The notes below the pieces were generated by a model. The model worked only from the letters and a program-made list of their open reading frames with translations. It was not told the origin of the DNA and searched no databases. This document shows positions 16,505-25,487 of a DNA stretch of 64,000 bases, one piece after another. The position numbers and the translations under genes were made by a program. This DNA comes from Cytobacillus oceanisediminis 2691 (GTDB lineage Bacteria > Bacillota > Bacilli > Bacillales > Cytobacillaceae): the NCBI RefSeq assembly GCF_007678455.1, contig NZ_VEEP01000002.1, positions 43,535 through 107,534 of the forward strand, given 5' to 3'. Within the stretch, counting starts at the first letter, position 1, and every line of letters starts with the position of its first letter.

Positions 16505-18721
16505 ATGAAAATGAATAATTATATTAATGGAACTAAAGTTGTGAAGTCTTTTATGCTAGCTGGAGTATTGTCAATCGGAGTACTGACTGGAGGCCACTTC
16601 ACTCAGGCTGCCGGACCGGAAAAGGTAAAAGTTGAACAATCTCATAACAAACCAGCAAAGGTTCAGGTTGTTAATAAAAAGGCTAATGTAAAAGCAACTC
16701 CTGCTAAGCCTGCAGTTAAGACTCAGCCAAAAGCTGCTACAAACGGCGAAGCGAAGGAAAAAGCATCAAAGTCACAGGCTGGCATTCATGCAAGCGAAAC
16801 TGCCAAAAAGCATGCGGCTCCAAATGCAGCTGTACACACAACAACTCAACAAGCGCCTGTCGAAGATGTGAAAACTGAGGAAGTTCCAACAGAAGAAGCT
16901 GTTACTCAGGAACCTGTAGTGGAAGAAGTTGTAGAACTTGAGCCAATCATTACTGATGAAACAGAAGTTGACTCTGAATCTGAAGAAACTTCAGACACTG
17001 ATGCAGCTAAAGAAGACGAAGAGGAAATAAAGCCTAAAGCTGACACAGAAATGAAAAAGGAAGATGATGAGGATTCAGATGAAGATTCAGATGAAAATTC
17101 TGAAGAAGAGTCTAAAGACATCGACCTTGAGGCAAAAGCTACTGTAAAAACAGAAGATGATGAGGATAATGACTCCGATTCTGAAAATATCGATCTTGAT
17201 ACAGATGCAACTGTAAAGACTGAAGATGAAGATGAAGACGAAAATGACAACGAAGACAAAGATACGGAAGATAAGGTATCTCCATCTGTTGCCAACAAAA
17301 TGAAGTCTAAGGCTTTCAACGCAAGCGATGTCGCTAAAGAGAAAGCAAACGAAAATTCAGCTGTCGCGTTATCTGTTGAAGTGACTGAAGATGAGGTTAC
17401 TGAAGAAGTACCTACTGAAGAAGTTGTTACTGAAGATGAAGTGACTGAAGATGAAGTGACTGAAGATGAAGTGACTGAAGATGAAGTGACTGAAGACGAA
17501 GTGACTGAAGATGAAGTGACTGAAGATGAAGTGACTGAAGACGAAGTGACTGAAGACGAAGTGACTGAAGACGAAGTGACTGAAGACGAAGTGACTGAAG
17601 ACGAAGTTACTGAAGATGAAGTTACTGAAGAAGATGCTACTGAAGAAGATGTTACTGATGAAGTTGTTACTGATGAAGTTGTTACTGATGAAGTTGTTAC
17701 TGATGAAGAAGCTACTGAAGAAGATGCTACTGAAGATGATGCTACTGAAGAAGTAGTTACTGAAGAAGTAGTTACTGAAGAAGTAGTTACTGAAGAAGTA
17801 GTTACTGATGAAGAAGCAAAAGTATCTCCTTCTATTGCCAACAAAATGAAGTCTAAGGCTTTCAATGCCAGCGATGTTGCTAAAGAGAACGCTGACGAAA
17901 ACTCAGCTGTTGCTTTGTCTGTTGAAGTAACTGAAGATGAGGTTGCTGAAGACGAAGCTACTGAAGAAGTTGTTACTGAAGAAGTTGTTACTGAAGAAGC
18001 TGTTACTGAAGAAGTTGCTACTGAAGAAGTAGTTACTGATGAAGTTGTTACTGAAGAAGAAGCTGTTGATGAAGAAGCTACTGATGAAGAAGCTACTGAT
18101 GAAGAAGCTACTGAAGAAGTTGCTACTGAAGAAGTTGCTACTGAAGAAGTAGTTACTGATGAAGTTGTTACTGAAGAAGAAGCTGTTGATGAAGAAGCTA
18201 CTGATGAAGAAGCTACTGATGAAGAAGCTACTGAAGAAGATGCTACTGAAGAATATGCAAAAGTATCTCCTTCTATTGCCAACAAAATGAAGTCTAAGGC
18301 TTTCAACGCTAGCGATGTTGCTAAAGAGAAAGCTAACGAAAATTCAGCTGTTGCTTTGTCCGTTGAAGTAGCTGAAGAAGTTGTTACTGACGAAACTGCT
18401 ACTGAAGAAGTGACTGAGGAAGCTGTAACTGACGAAACTGCTACTGAAGAGGTAACTGAGGAAGTTGTTACTGATGAAACTGCTACTGAAGAAGTGACTG
18501 AGGAAGCTGTAACTGACGAAACTGCTACTGAAGAAGTGACTGAAGAAGTTGTTACTGACGAAACTGCTACTGAAGAGGTAACTGAGGAAGTAACTGAAGA
18601 GGCAAAAGTAAACCCATCTGCTGACAAAAAAGCTGAGTCAAAAGCTAGCTTATATGCAAGTGAAATCGCAAAGAAATTTGCTGCAATGCTTTCTGCTGTA
18701 CTTGCTGTTTTTGAGAAGTAG
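16505..18721 (+). CDS. Secreted highly acidic repeat protein
   Basis: About 738 residues, with a signal peptide ending near FTQA and a mature chain dominated by Glu, Asp, Thr and Val. Runs of VTEDE pentapeptides (15-bp repeats, about 17430-17640) and VTEEV/ATEE/VTDE variants are separated by a repeated module. The module, SPSxANKMKSKAFNASDVAKE followed by NENSAVALSVEV, occurs at about 17276-17385, 17822-17930 and 18263-18372. Degenerate forms are at the N terminus (SKSQAGIHASETAKKHA) and C terminus (SKASLYASEIAKKFA). No sortase motif or hydrolase domain is seen. It could be a cation-binding surface or matrix protein, which is inference. The AGGGAG site supports the ATG at 16505. Confidence 0.85.
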   Translation: MKMNNYINGTKVVKSFMLAGVLSIGVLTGGHFTQAAGPEKVKVEQSHNKPAKVQVVNKKANVKATPAKPAVKTQPKAATNGEAKEKASKSQAGIHASETAKKHAAPNAAVHTTTQQAPVEDVKTEEVPTEEAVTQEPVVEEVVELEPIITDETEVDSESEETSDTDAAKEDEEEIKPKADTEMKKEDDEDSDEDSDENSEEESKDIDLEAKATVKTEDDEDNDSDSENIDLDTDATVKTEDEDEDENDNEDKDTEDKVSPSVANKMKSKAFNASDVAKEKANENSAVALSVEVTEDEVTEEVPTEEVVTEDEVTEDEVTEDEVTEDEVTEDEVTEDEVTEDEVTEDEVTEDEVTEDEVTEDEVTEDEVTEDEVTEEDATEEDVTDEVVTDEVVTDEVVTDEEATEEDATEDDATEEVVTEEVVTEEVVTEEVVTDEEAKVSPSIANKMKSKAFNASDVAKENADENSAVALSVEVTEDEVAEDEATEEVVTEEVVTEEAVTEEVATEEVVTDEVVTEEEAVDEEATDEEATDEEATEEVATEEVATEEVVTDEVVTEEEAVDEEATDEEATDEEATEEDATEEYAKVSPSIANKMKSKAFNASDVAKEKANENSAVALSVEVAEEVVTDETATEEVTEEAVTDETATEEVTEEVVTDETATEEVTEEAVTDETATEEVTEEVVTDETATEEVTEEVTEEAKVNPSADKKAESKASLYASEIAKKFAAMLSAVLAVFEK
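17430..17640 (+). repeat. 15-bp coding tandem repeat (VTEDE units)
   Basis: About fourteen consecutive GTGACTGAAGAYGAA-type units inside the acidic protein gene. They differ mainly at synonymous third positions, the pattern expected of recent slippage expansion. Confidence 0.92.
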
Positions 18722-18785
18722 ACTGAAGAGAAAGCTGAAACTGTGACTGAATAAGTCATAGTTGAGTTGAAACCAATAATCATAG

Positions 18786-18820
18786 AAAGAGACTTCCAGG
18801 CAGCTGGAAGTCTCTTTTTC
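18786..18820. terminator. Bidirectional terminator
   Basis: AGAGACTTCCAG-GCAG-CTGGAAGTCTCT stem followed by a T-run, shared by the acidic protein gene and the convergent YciI-like gene. Confidence 0.9.
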
Positions 18821-18822
18821 TA

Positions 18823-19143
18823 TTAGTGGATCAGATTCCCCTTCGTTTGCGGGTTGTCCATCAGCCAGTTATTTTCCTCATTGGCGACAATCAGCTCGTT
18901 GATATCATATGTATGGTAGTACTTTTCTGTGATGAAGGGGTCTTTTTCTGTTAGTGCGATTGCTTCATCAATATCATCGCAATTCAGGATGATCATGGCG
19001 TGATCATTATTTTTGAATGGGCCGGCAATCATCAGTTGTCCTGCCTGGTTTAACTGCCTGAGATGGTCAATATGCCTTCCCAGCAATTTTGAATCCAGTT
19101 CTCCATTTCGTTTATCCTTCAGGATCACAACAAATTTACTCAT
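18823..19143 (-). CDS. YciI-like protein
   Basis: A 106-residue protein of the YciI/DGPF ferredoxin-like fold. It has the family features KFVVILKDKRNG, HIDHLRQLNQAGQLMIAGPF and a DDIDEAIALTEKDPF segment. Members are small dimeric proteins with a conserved His/Asp pair, and most are of unknown function. AAAGGAG precedes the ATG. It is a single gene, convergent with the acidic protein operon. Confidence 0.85.
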   Translation of the reverse strand: MSKFVVILKDKRNGELDSKLLGRHIDHLRQLNQAGQLMIAGPFKNNDHAMIILNCDDIDEAIALTEKDPFITEKYYHTYDINELIVANEENNWLMDNPQTKGNLIH

Positions 19144-19288
19144 CTAATAAGTACTCCTTTTATAAAATCTTCCAGTCCATTATATCATTTCCAATATATC
19201 CCGACAGCTGTAGTGCATTTCTTTGTTAAAACGGAACATAAATGGGTAAATAAAAAATAAAGGATTTGAATAAAAGGAGGCATCATCC

Positions 19289-19657
19289 ATGATCATCGTC
19301 TACATCAGCATCGCTGTCATCGTGGCTGCACTTGCTTATCTCGGATATGTTGCTTATAAAACATTTAAAGATGCTAAGCCAACCATTGACAGTCTTCAAG
19401 AGACAGCAACCCGTGTCCAGAATAAAACCAATGCGATCAAAGAAGAAACCGATTCACTTAAATTTAAACAGCAAAAGCTGATGACTGATTTTGAAAAGAA
19501 AAAGAAAGCTGTCAATACGGTTGTTTTTTCTGTAAAACAGACACCTGTTGAATTCAAGAACGCACTTGTTGCAAAACCTGTCGCCGAACTTGAACAGAAA
19601 TATAAGGCAAGACAATGGAACCGGAAGCGACGTAATCGGACCATGCAGCCACAATAA
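19289..19657 (+). CDS. DUF948-like membrane-anchored coiled-coil protein
   Basis: A 122-residue protein with an N-terminal membrane helix (MIIVYISIAVIVAALAYLG). A predicted coiled coil follows (SLQETATRVQNKTNAIKEET), and the tail is basic (ARQWNRKRRNR). The layout resembles DUF948/YoxC-type proteins of Bacillus, whose role is unknown although some are stress-linked. AAAGGAGG precedes the start, and a GGGC/GCCC terminator follows. Confidence 0.75.
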   Translation: MIIVYISIAVIVAALAYLGYVAYKTFKDAKPTIDSLQETATRVQNKTNAIKEETDSLKFKQQKLMTDFEKKKKAVNTVVFSVKQTPVEFKNALVAKPVAELEQKYKARQWNRKRRNRTMQPQ

Positions 19658-19683
19658 AACAGGGCACCCGCCCTGTTTTTTTA
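19657..19683 (+). terminator. Rho-independent terminator
   Basis: AACAGGGC-ACCC-GCCCTGTT stem with a T-run directly after the DUF948-like gene. Confidence 0.88.
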
Positions 19684-19871
19684 TTTCGCCTCTTCTTCGT
19701 GACTATCTTCCTAGATATTCCTCTCGAATAATTTCCCAACCACTCTAGATTCCTGTAAATTCAAGCGTTAGGACATCTGGACAAACATTTAGGAGTTTTG
19801 TACGATTGTCGAAATAATTTTTACTAACTATTATGTATAAATATACAAAGTAATTTTGGAGGAATACATAG

Positions 19872-22250
19872 ATGAAGTATAAAAAAATGATTTCGGGTGT
19901 TGTAGCTGCAAGTTTGCTAGCATCCTCCCCATGGACTCCGGCACTAGCTGAGTCTTTGAAGTGGAATTATGTAAATGCATATGAAGAAAGGGACGGAAGC
20001 TTATTCAACAGCGAAAACTATGACTTTATGAAATTCTCGGAAATCGGAAATAAACTTGAACAAATCGAGAAGCAATCCAATCGTGTGAAGGTGGAAGTAA
20101 AAGGACAATCATCAACCGGACAGCCTCTTTATGTCGTTACGATTGCTGCACCTGATTCCCAGGGCAAGTTTGGCAAGATCCAGGCTTTAAGAAAACAAAT
20201 GTTCAAAAACCCTGGCAAAGCACAGGACTGGATTGAAAACAATCCAGACTTCAAGGTGCCAGTCATGATCAATGGCTCTATCCATGGTACCGAATTTGTC
20301 GGCAGTGACGCGGTCATGCAGCTGATTGAGCGCTTTGCACTTGAAAATGACGAGACAACGACTGAAATCCTCGAAAACAATATTCTGATTTTCAATGTTG
20401 TCCAGAATCCCGATGGCCGGGTCGATGCTACCCGCTTCAATGGAGAAGGAATCGATTTGAACCGTGACTTCATCACCCAGTCACAGCCCGAAACCCAGGA
20501 AACCGTTTCACTGATCAAAGAATGGAACCCAATGGTCTTCCTTGATACACATGGCTATGTAAAAGGTTACGCGCCAAATAAGCAGGGTCTCATTGAGCCT
20601 TGTACCGTTCCGCACAATCCAAATTACGAATATGACCTTTACCAAAAATGGGCAATGGATCAGGCGGAAGCGATGGAAAATGAAATCATGTCCGACAAGG
20701 AAAGCTTCACCGGCAGCCTGTATCAATCGATGGTGGGAACCTATATCCCTCAACGTGATGACGCAGAAGGCTGGGATGATTATCCTCCAATCTTTACGCC
20801 AATGTATGCGATGTACCATGGTGCATATGGCCACACGCTTGAAGCGCCAACAAATGATCTTGACGGTGTCCGCTGGATGTATGATGCCATCATGGGAGCA
20901 TTGAAAAATGCCACAGAGAACAAGCAGGAAATGATCAAAGACCAGATTGAAATGTTCAAGCGAGGCATCAATTTTGATCATCCGTTCCATGACGAAGGCT
21001 TCTTCCCTACTGCCTATGTTCTGCCTGTTGATCCGGAAGATCCAACTGTAACACATAAGGCTGTTAAGCATCTGCAGAAAAACGACATCGAAGTCGTCCA
21101 AGCTTCAAAGACTTTTACGGCAGACGGAAAAGCTTATCCAAAAGGCACATACATTGTCAAAATGGACCAGGCAAAGGCGGGGCTGGCCAATACGATGTTA
21201 TGGGATGGCGAGGATATCACTGAAGATGTCGACTCCATGTACGATATTTCAGCTTGGAGCCTGCCGGAGCTATGGGGCTTTGAGGCAGTAGCTGTTCAAG
21301 ATGAACTCGATGTGACCGCAACGAAAGTGAACCAGATCCAGGAACAAGGGTCAGTTACCGGCAAAGGGCCATTCCTGATTCCAAACAGTTCTGTAAAAGC
21401 GGTTCAACTTGCCAATACGCTCATGCAACAAGGCGTCTCCGTAAAACGCGATAAAGCAGGCAATTTTTACACAGAAGCTCCCGCGAACACCATTGACTCA
21501 GCTGTAAAACAATCCGGACTGCATATCGAATCGGTAAAGGTACCTGCAGACGCAGTAGAAGTTACAAACCTTAAAGTAGCAATCCTTAAGGACGGAGGCA
21601 TGAATAAGGCCCAATCCCATTCAGGAACAAAACTTGCACTGAAACGCCTGGGTTTTGAGGTTACAGAGGTCACCCCTGCTGAAGTTGCGGAACAGGGATT
21701 GAAGGGCTTCGACGTATTCGTATACAGCGGTACCGAAGGTCTGATCGCCAAAACTCAATCACGTGCAGGAAATCAAGAATTTGGCTTCCAGAACCCAGCA
21801 CAGTATGATCTCTTCAAAACGAATGTCGAAGAATTTTTAAATAATGGCGGAAAGTATATCGCCGTCGGTGCAGGCGCCTCACTGGCGACAAAGACATTAG
21901 GCCTCACAGATAACACGGTTGTCGTTGCAGGTTACAACAGCAACGGAATCGCGAAAGTTGATTATAGCGGCGAAGGTATGACCGGCGGATATAGCGAGGA
22001 TGACCTCGGCTTCGTCTACCGTCCTGTCTGGTATGAAAATACAGGAAATGATGAAGTTGCTGCAACATTTGACGATAACTCAGACTTCTTTGTTGCCGGG
22101 CACTGGAAAAACAATCGCGCAGCTCAAGGAAAGGCAGTAATCGTTAAAGAACAGGATAAAGATGTAACGCTGATCGGACTTGAAGCTGGCTTCCGCGATC
22201 ATACAGACTACCTGTTCCGTCTCCTTTCCAACAGCATTTTTGAAAAATAA
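19872..22250 (+). CDS. Secreted M14-family zinc carboxypeptidase
   Basis: A 792-residue exported peptidase. A signal peptide with cleavage near PALA is followed by an M14 domain. Its HGTE zinc ligands are near residue 138, a third ligand His in FLDTHGY near 225, and the catalytic Glu in GHTLEAPT near 323. The C-terminal third (from VAILKDGGMNKAQSHSG) looks like a class I glutamine-amidotransferase-like or ThuA-like fold ending in GLEAGFRDHTDYLFRLL, seen in large secreted Bacillus M14 proteins. It probably trims peptides outside the cell for nutrition. TTGGAGG precedes the start. It is a single gene with its own terminator. Confidence 0.92.
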   Translation: MKYKKMISGVVAASLLASSPWTPALAESLKWNYVNAYEERDGSLFNSENYDFMKFSEIGNKLEQIEKQSNRVKVEVKGQSSTGQPLYVVTIAAPDSQGKFGKIQALRKQMFKNPGKAQDWIENNPDFKVPVMINGSIHGTEFVGSDAVMQLIERFALENDETTTEILENNILIFNVVQNPDGRVDATRFNGEGIDLNRDFITQSQPETQETVSLIKEWNPMVFLDTHGYVKGYAPNKQGLIEPCTVPHNPNYEYDLYQKWAMDQAEAMENEIMSDKESFTGSLYQSMVGTYIPQRDDAEGWDDYPPIFTPMYAMYHGAYGHTLEAPTNDLDGVRWMYDAIMGALKNATENKQEMIKDQIEMFKRGINFDHPFHDEGFFPTAYVLPVDPEDPTVTHKAVKHLQKNDIEVVQASKTFTADGKAYPKGTYIVKMDQAKAGLANTMLWDGEDITEDVDSMYDISAWSLPELWGFEAVAVQDELDVTATKVNQIQEQGSVTGKGPFLIPNSSVKAVQLANTLMQQGVSVKRDKAGNFYTEAPANTIDSAVKQSGLHIESVKVPADAVEVTNLKVAILKDGGMNKAQSHSGTKLALKRLGFEVTEVTPAEVAEQGLKGFDVFVYSGTEGLIAKTQSRAGNQEFGFQNPAQYDLFKTNVEEFLNNGGKYIAVGAGASLATKTLGLTDNTVVVAGYNSNGIAKVDYSGEGMTGGYSEDDLGFVYRPVWYENTGNDEVAATFDDNSDFFVAGHWKNNRAAQGKAVIVKEQDKDVTLIGLEAGFRDHTDYLFRLLSNSIFEK

Positions 22251-22257
22251 GCAGGCA

Positions 22258-22287
22258 AAAAAAGCATCGGGCGACCGATGCTTTTTA
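22258..22287. terminator. Terminator of the M14 peptidase gene
   Basis: AAAGCATCGG-GCGA-CCGATGCTTTTT stem-loop with A-run and T-run flanks, so it may work in both directions and slightly overlaps the end of the convergent gene. Confidence 0.88.
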
Positions 22288-22710
22288 GCTGTTTGTATAG
22301 TATTTTTCCAAAAGCAGAAAATCCCTCGTCTTTTGAATTTCAATATGGTTAGCAAGGGCGAAATCTTCAAGCTCAGCAATCAACTGACCGCTGTAAAAGT
22401 AGGCAACACCAATATTGAAGCCTCTCCTTACCTTTACCACTGCATTTTTCGTCGTCCAGCCGATCCGGCCGAACTTTACTTTTTTGATTTTCTCAGATGT
22501 AAGTATTTTTTTGTATATCATAATATTAGCGATGGTTATTTTATATTCAATCTGATGGGATGATAATGTTAAATGAAATCTCAGCAGACTAATCATAACT
22601 AAAGTAATCGGAATCAGAAATTGAAAGAACTTGTTGAAATTTGAAGAAAAAGGCATAACAACTAACAGAGAATACATTATGTATATTGGTGGCCTGCCTG
22701 AATAAGTCAT
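22285..22710 (-). CDS. Small membrane protein, unknown
   Basis: About 141 residues with two hydrophobic segments near the N terminus (YIMYSLLVVMPF and FLIPITLVMISLL). A soluble beta-rich C-terminal half (IMIYKKILTSEKIKKVKFG) follows, recalling PH-like membrane proteins of Firmicutes, though the match is weak. AAGGGGGG at good spacing favours the ATG at 22710 over the upstream one at 22728. No neighbour suggests a role. Confidence 0.65.
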   Translation of the reverse strand: MTYSGRPPIYIMYSLLVVMPFSSNFNKFFQFLIPITLVMISLLRFHLTLSSHQIEYKITIANIMIYKKILTSEKIKKVKFGRIGWTTKNAVVKVRRGFNIGVAYFYSGQLIAELEDFALANHIEIQKTRDFLLLEKYYTNS

Positions 22711-22763
22711 CTGACTCCCCCCTTGCACAAAACAATTTTACCAGATAAATCCAAATAGAGATA

Positions 22764-22798
22764 CAGAAAGGGACCACCTTTTCAGGTGATCCACTTTA
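22764..22798 (-). terminator. Terminator of the LysM-M14 gene
   Basis: GGATCACC-TGAAAA-GGTGGTCC stem on the minus strand followed by CTTTCT, just after the stop at 22799. The T-run is short. Confidence 0.6.
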
Positions 22799-23989
22799 TT
22801 AAAGGTATAAACCTGCCAGGAAGATTCCCAGGGCTTCTTCATAAATCTCATCGAACTGAGACAGTGGCAGAGGGTTGATACCGAACCCAAGCTCCACTGT
22901 GAAGCCAGGCCGGCGCCAGTCCTGGATGAACCAGTCCTTGTATCCGGCATAGCTTTCAATGGTTTTTACTGGCTGGTAGCCGCTTACCCTGGCGAATTCA
23001 TTAACCATTGCCTCCGATTCAGGCGGCTCGAGGTTTTCAAAGCCCCAGTAGATGACTTCGCCCTGGGTATGGAAGGCGAGAACCCTTGAGAAATCGCGCT
23101 TGCGTGTAAGTTCTGCCATGGCGATTGCTTCCGGCTCCGATAACGGCTTTTCGCCAACATAATCCCTTGGACCAGGCTGGCTTGGATTCCTGGCTTTTTC
23201 TTTTTCCCATTCTGCTGGGAATTGATCATTCAGGTCCACTCCTCTTATATTCGCCTTCCAGCCGCTGAAGTCCATGCTGCCTTTATTCCATTCTATTACT
23301 CTTTCATTCCATGGCTCCTCTTCAGGTGGTCCGTTGAGTACGAGGTCGACACCATCAGGGTTGACCATAGGGACAATCGACAAAGCCGTCTGGTTGTATA
23401 AGTTCAGCATTGACAGCCCTCGTATCGAGGATTGGTTTGTCAGCGCCAGAAGGTAGTCATTTAGAAACGTCATTAGGACGGGAGTAGTGATCCATTCATT
23501 CGCATGAAATGCCCCATTGTAATGGACCTTTTTATTGCCATCCCCGACCAAAGCTTCAGGAATCCTTTTTCCTAATACAGAATTTCCGATCGATGGCACT
23601 CTCATAAATGGGTATACACTTTCCAATCGTCTTAAATCATTCATCAAAGAGCTATAATCGTAATTTTTTTTACCCTGGACAATCCGCCAGGTAATCCTTG
23701 TTGGAACTTTGATCATCTGGCCAATGTACAATCCCTTTGGATTGATATTCCGATTGGCCAGCAGCAGAGCATCCACCTGGATATTTCGGCTCCGGGCGAT
23801 TTGCCAGAGAGTATCTCCTGCACGGATTCGGTAATCCACAGCGGCATAACCGGGAATCTTCACAGTCCGGCCCACAGTCAGTGCGTTCGGATCCAAATCG
23901 CGGTTGGAATCTATGATCAACTGGAGCGGGATGTTGAAAAGGTTGCTGAAATACCAAAATGAATCTCCTCTTCTCACATATATATCCAT
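22799..23989 (-). CDS. LysM-M14 gamma-D-glutamyl-L-diamino acid endopeptidase (YqgT-like)
   Basis: Cleaves the gamma-D-Glu/meso-Dap bond of muropeptides in characterised homologues (endopeptidase I type). Two LysM domains are visible, the first degenerate, RRGDSFWYFSNLF, and the second RAGDTLWQIARSR with YIGQMIKVP. An M14 domain follows with FHANE zinc ligands near residue 161, AFHTQGE near 305 and the catalytic Glu in TVELGFG near 365. There is no signal peptide, as in YqgT, so it acts in the cytoplasm or the sporulating mother cell. AGGAGG precedes the ATG. It is a single gene. Confidence 0.9.
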   Translation of the reverse strand: MDIYVRRGDSFWYFSNLFNIPLQLIIDSNRDLDPNALTVGRTVKIPGYAAVDYRIRAGDTLWQIARSRNIQVDALLLANRNINPKGLYIGQMIKVPTRITWRIVQGKKNYDYSSLMNDLRRLESVYPFMRVPSIGNSVLGKRIPEALVGDGNKKVHYNGAFHANEWITTPVLMTFLNDYLLALTNQSSIRGLSMLNLYNQTALSIVPMVNPDGVDLVLNGPPEEEPWNERVIEWNKGSMDFSGWKANIRGVDLNDQFPAEWEKEKARNPSQPGPRDYVGEKPLSEPEAIAMAELTRKRDFSRVLAFHTQGEVIYWGFENLEPPESEAMVNEFARVSGYQPVKTIESYAGYKDWFIQDWRRPGFTVELGFGINPLPLSQFDEIYEEALGIFLAGLYL

Positions 23990-24070
23990 AGTGCGCCTCC
24001 TGTTCTTTCAAAAGTTGCATCTATACATATGTATGTGAGTACCCATTGAAACTATTTCAGAAGATGAAAA

Positions 24071-24646
24071 TTAACCTGATATTTTCATGCCCCGGAGGAA
24101 GGTCTTTACTGCAAGCCTATAGCTTTCATCCAGGTCAAGGGGCATTCCAAAGCCGCCTTTCTGTTCGAGAGAAGCGAAACCGTGCATGAGGCTCCTTAAA
24201 CCGCGCACTGCATGAATGGCTCCCTCGTCTGACAAACTAGAGGGCTGGATTGTGGATATGACAAGCCTGACAATTCTCTCGCCAGCATGATTGACTTTTT
24301 CATCTGAATGATCGGGAGCCGACAATGCAAATTCATAAAGGCCGGGATTTTCCCTGGCAAAAGATAAATAGGCATCTGTTATCGCCAAAACTGATTCCTC
24401 ACCTGGAGACTTTTCCAATGCTTCAGCCTCAAGTCCGTTATACAGTTTTTCAAGTGAAAACAGAGCGAGTTCCCTTTTGATTCCTGGAAGACCATCAAAA
24501 TGGTTATATAACGATGGTGGTTTGATATTAAGTTTCTTTGCCAGCAATGCAAGCGTTACTTGATCACTTCCCTGCTCATTCGCAAGCTGAGCTGCTGCCA
24601 TTACAATGGTCTTTTTATCGAGTGCGATTTTCGGTCTTGGTGACAT
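24071..24646 (-). CDS. TetR-family repressor with WHG-type C-terminal domain
   Basis: A 191-residue regulator. The N-terminal helix-turn-helix is TLALLAKKLNIKPPSLYNHF (residues about 32-51). The C-terminal ligand domain has the LRGLRSLMHGFASLE pattern of the WHG subgroup. It follows the MBL-hydrolase gene by 3 bp and is almost certainly co-transcribed with it. Two 21-bp dyads in front of the operon (25385-25405 and 25409-25429) are its probable operators, giving autorepression. The ligand is unknown, perhaps the hydrolase substrate. Confidence 0.9.
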   Translation of the reverse strand: MSPRPKIALDKKTIVMAAAQLANEQGSDQVTLALLAKKLNIKPPSLYNHFDGLPGIKRELALFSLEKLYNGLEAEALEKSPGEESVLAITDAYLSFARENPGLYEFALSAPDHSDEKVNHAGERIVRLVISTIQPSSLSDEGAIHAVRGLRSLMHGFASLEQKGGFGMPLDLDESYRLAVKTFLRGMKISG

Positions 24647-24649
24647 TTC

Positions 24650-25366
24650 CTAAACTCCTTTGTTCCGTAAAAATTCTTCTGCCTTTTGGATAGCTTTTTC
24701 AATGAGAGCCACAGGTCCACGAAGCAATTCCCCATGGCCTACAGCCAGAATTGCTGGTTTTAGCTCGAGAACTTTTTCCGCGCTTTGCAATGCCAGTTTC
24801 CTGTTCCATGTAGCCATCGCCGGAAAAGGAAACCATGGTACTGTCACACCAGATACAGCTATTCCCCCTCTTGTCTGGAAGGCGTCACCTGCAATTAGGG
24901 AGTTTGTTCTTTTATCCAGGAAAGACATTGATCCAGGTGTGTGTCCTGGTGTTTCAAATGCGATTAATGAGCCGATTTCATCCCCTTCGCTGAGGAATAC
25001 ATCAGGCTTTATGTTAATGTTCTTCGGTACTCCTCCTCGAATCGGTGTCTGAGGTTCAGATGGGTCAAGTGAGGTATCACCGGCAAGAAGGCGTGAATCA
25101 CGGACAGAGATATAAACTGGGACATCAAGCTTTTCCTTCAATTCAGCAAGTGCTCCAATATGATCGCTGTGAGCATGGGTCAAAACAATCCTTTTGATCG
25201 GTTTCCCAATTTGTTCTGCAGCATGCAAAATTGGTTTGGCACTGTTCGGAAGAGCTGCATCAATTAAGGTCAGCCCTTCCTCTTCCTCGATAAAATAACA
25301 ATTTACCGGGAAAATTCTTGGCATGAATGTTAACTGGTATAGAAAACCCTCTTTGATTACCCTCAT
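24650..25366 (-). CDS. Metallo-beta-lactamase-fold hydrolase
   Basis: A 238-residue MBL-fold enzyme with the metal motif THAHSDHIG near residue 60, ETPGHTPGSM, LIAGDAF and the C-terminal VGHGELLRG His. This is the pattern of glyoxalase II/lactonase-like proteins, but the substrate cannot be read from sequence. It is the first gene of a two-gene operon with the TetR repressor, which suggests induction by its own substrate. The start is supported by GGAGGGG. Confidence 0.88.
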   Translation of the reverse strand: MRVIKEGFLYQLTFMPRIFPVNCYFIEEEEGLTLIDAALPNSAKPILHAAEQIGKPIKRIVLTHAHSDHIGALAELKEKLDVPVYISVRDSRLLAGDTSLDPSEPQTPIRGGVPKNINIKPDVFLSEGDEIGSLIAFETPGHTPGSMSFLDKRTNSLIAGDAFQTRGGIAVSGVTVPWFPFPAMATWNRKLALQSAEKVLELKPAILAVGHGELLRGPVALIEKAIQKAEEFLRNKGV

Positions 25367-25384
25367 TTGAAACCCCTCCAGCGT

Positions 25385-25405
25385 AAAACTAATATCATTA
25401 GTTTT
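25385..25405. promoter_or_regulatory. Putative TetR operator 1
   Basis: Perfect 9-bp inverted repeat AAAACTAAT-ATC-ATTAGTTTT just upstream of the MBL-hydrolase ATG. It overlaps the expected promoter and leader. Confidence 0.75.
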
Positions 25406-25408
25406 ATT

Positions 25409-25429
25409 TTAACTAATGCTGTTAGTTAA
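25409..25429. promoter_or_regulatory. Putative TetR operator 2
   Basis: Inverted repeat TTAACTAA-TGCTG-TTAGTTAA, with the same ACTAA/TTAGT half sites as operator 1 and centred 24 bp from it. Confidence 0.72.
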
Positions 25430-25487
25430 ATCAATCTTTATTTGGTAAAATATATAATTAGTAACCTTATGTGGATAGATTAACCTG

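Noticed and set aside
16906-18783. Long open frame (625 codons) on the minus strand, Ser/Thr/Val-rich
   Set aside because: It is the antisense of the acidic repeat gene: GAA/GAT/ACT/GTT codons read backwards never give stops. No ribosome site, and the plus-strand gene has a signal peptide and ribosome site.
20508-21101. 197-codon minus-strand frame inside the M14 peptidase gene
   Set aside because: Antisense shadow of a well-supported gene.
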